From Scolanthus callimorphus (lineage: Eukaryota > Cnidaria > Anthozoa > Actiniaria > Edwardsiidae), in the NCBI GenBank assembly GCA_033964015.1, contig CM066923.1:22697086-22761085 (forward strand): a stretch of 64,000 nucleotides of DNA. The letters run 5' to 3'. The notes under the pieces were generated by a model. It had not been told where the DNA came from. It did not search any database and saw nothing but the letters and a program-made list of their open reading frames with translations. Shown piece by piece: positions 63,762 to 64,000 of the stretch; the stretch's first letter is position 1, and the number at the start of each line of letters is the position of its first letter. The translations under genes were made by a program, and so were the position numbers.

Positions 63762-64000
63762 CACTATCGCTGAATCTAGCACATCGATACTATAAAGGTT
63801 TCAACAAGAAACTTTACAACCCATGTAAAGTTTTCACGGGCTGTCAGATACTCATTTATTGATTCACCACCAGCTGCGCTTAAGAGCGAAATGCCCTTAT
63901 TAGTGTATGTCTTGACACGCCCCTAGCCTCCTTATAGGCGGGTTCATGCCCTTAAAGGGGCTAATGTCACGGTTGTTTGAACAAAATGTTAATATATAGA

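Overview
The window looks like nuclear DNA of an anthozoan cnidarian (stony coral or sea anemone). This is inferred from content: AT-rich intron-bearing genes, single-exon rhodopsin-like GPCRs, secreted vWA/TSP1/discoidin proteins of the kind known from coral extracellular and skeletal matrix, and a very dense load of short inverted-repeat transposons. No bacterial operons, rRNA or CRISPR are visible. All coding signal I can support is on the minus strand. LAYOUT: 1-2.6 kb, transposon remnants; 2640-3620, an intact single-exon class A GPCR; 3.7-16.8 kb, no supported gene, only MITEs, palindromes and minisatellites. Three tandem secreted vWA genes follow, all on the minus strand. Gene C (30952 to 16807) encodes signal peptide, vWA, TSP1, Ser/Thr/Pro linker and an F5/8 type C (discoidin) domain. 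Gene B (46414 to about 33.6 kb) encodes signal peptide, vWA, a Cys/Thr-rich repeated module and a long Ser/Thr/Pro mucin-like region. Gene A (63761 to 48851) encodes a candidate signal peptide, two degenerate vWA domains and two copies of a Cys-rich 'GCYK...CWSG' domain. I rebuilt the exons from splice sites and reading phase. Total exon lengths are exact multiples of three for gene B, and one base short of a multiple of three for genes A and C, each of which shows one apparent single-base loss in a short A run. Most junctions are phase 1, the usual arrangement for shuffled extracellular modules. TOGETHER: the three genes look like a local family of secreted or matrix adhesion proteins whose vWA domains have diverged: the MIDAS is intact in B, partly lost in C and largely lost in A. 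INTRONS AND INTERGENIC DNA hold a decayed piggyBac element with intact TTAA ends, a MITE family with 9-bp target duplications (three flanked copies plus two degraded), hAT-like, Harbinger-like and pogo-like non-autonomous elements, an approximately 690-bp palindrome, two tRNA-derived SINE families, and minisatellites of about 21, 24, 30, 37, 57, 62 and 80 bp. Several elements are nested, which gives relative ages. Exon calls come from reading alone; no transcript or database search was possible.
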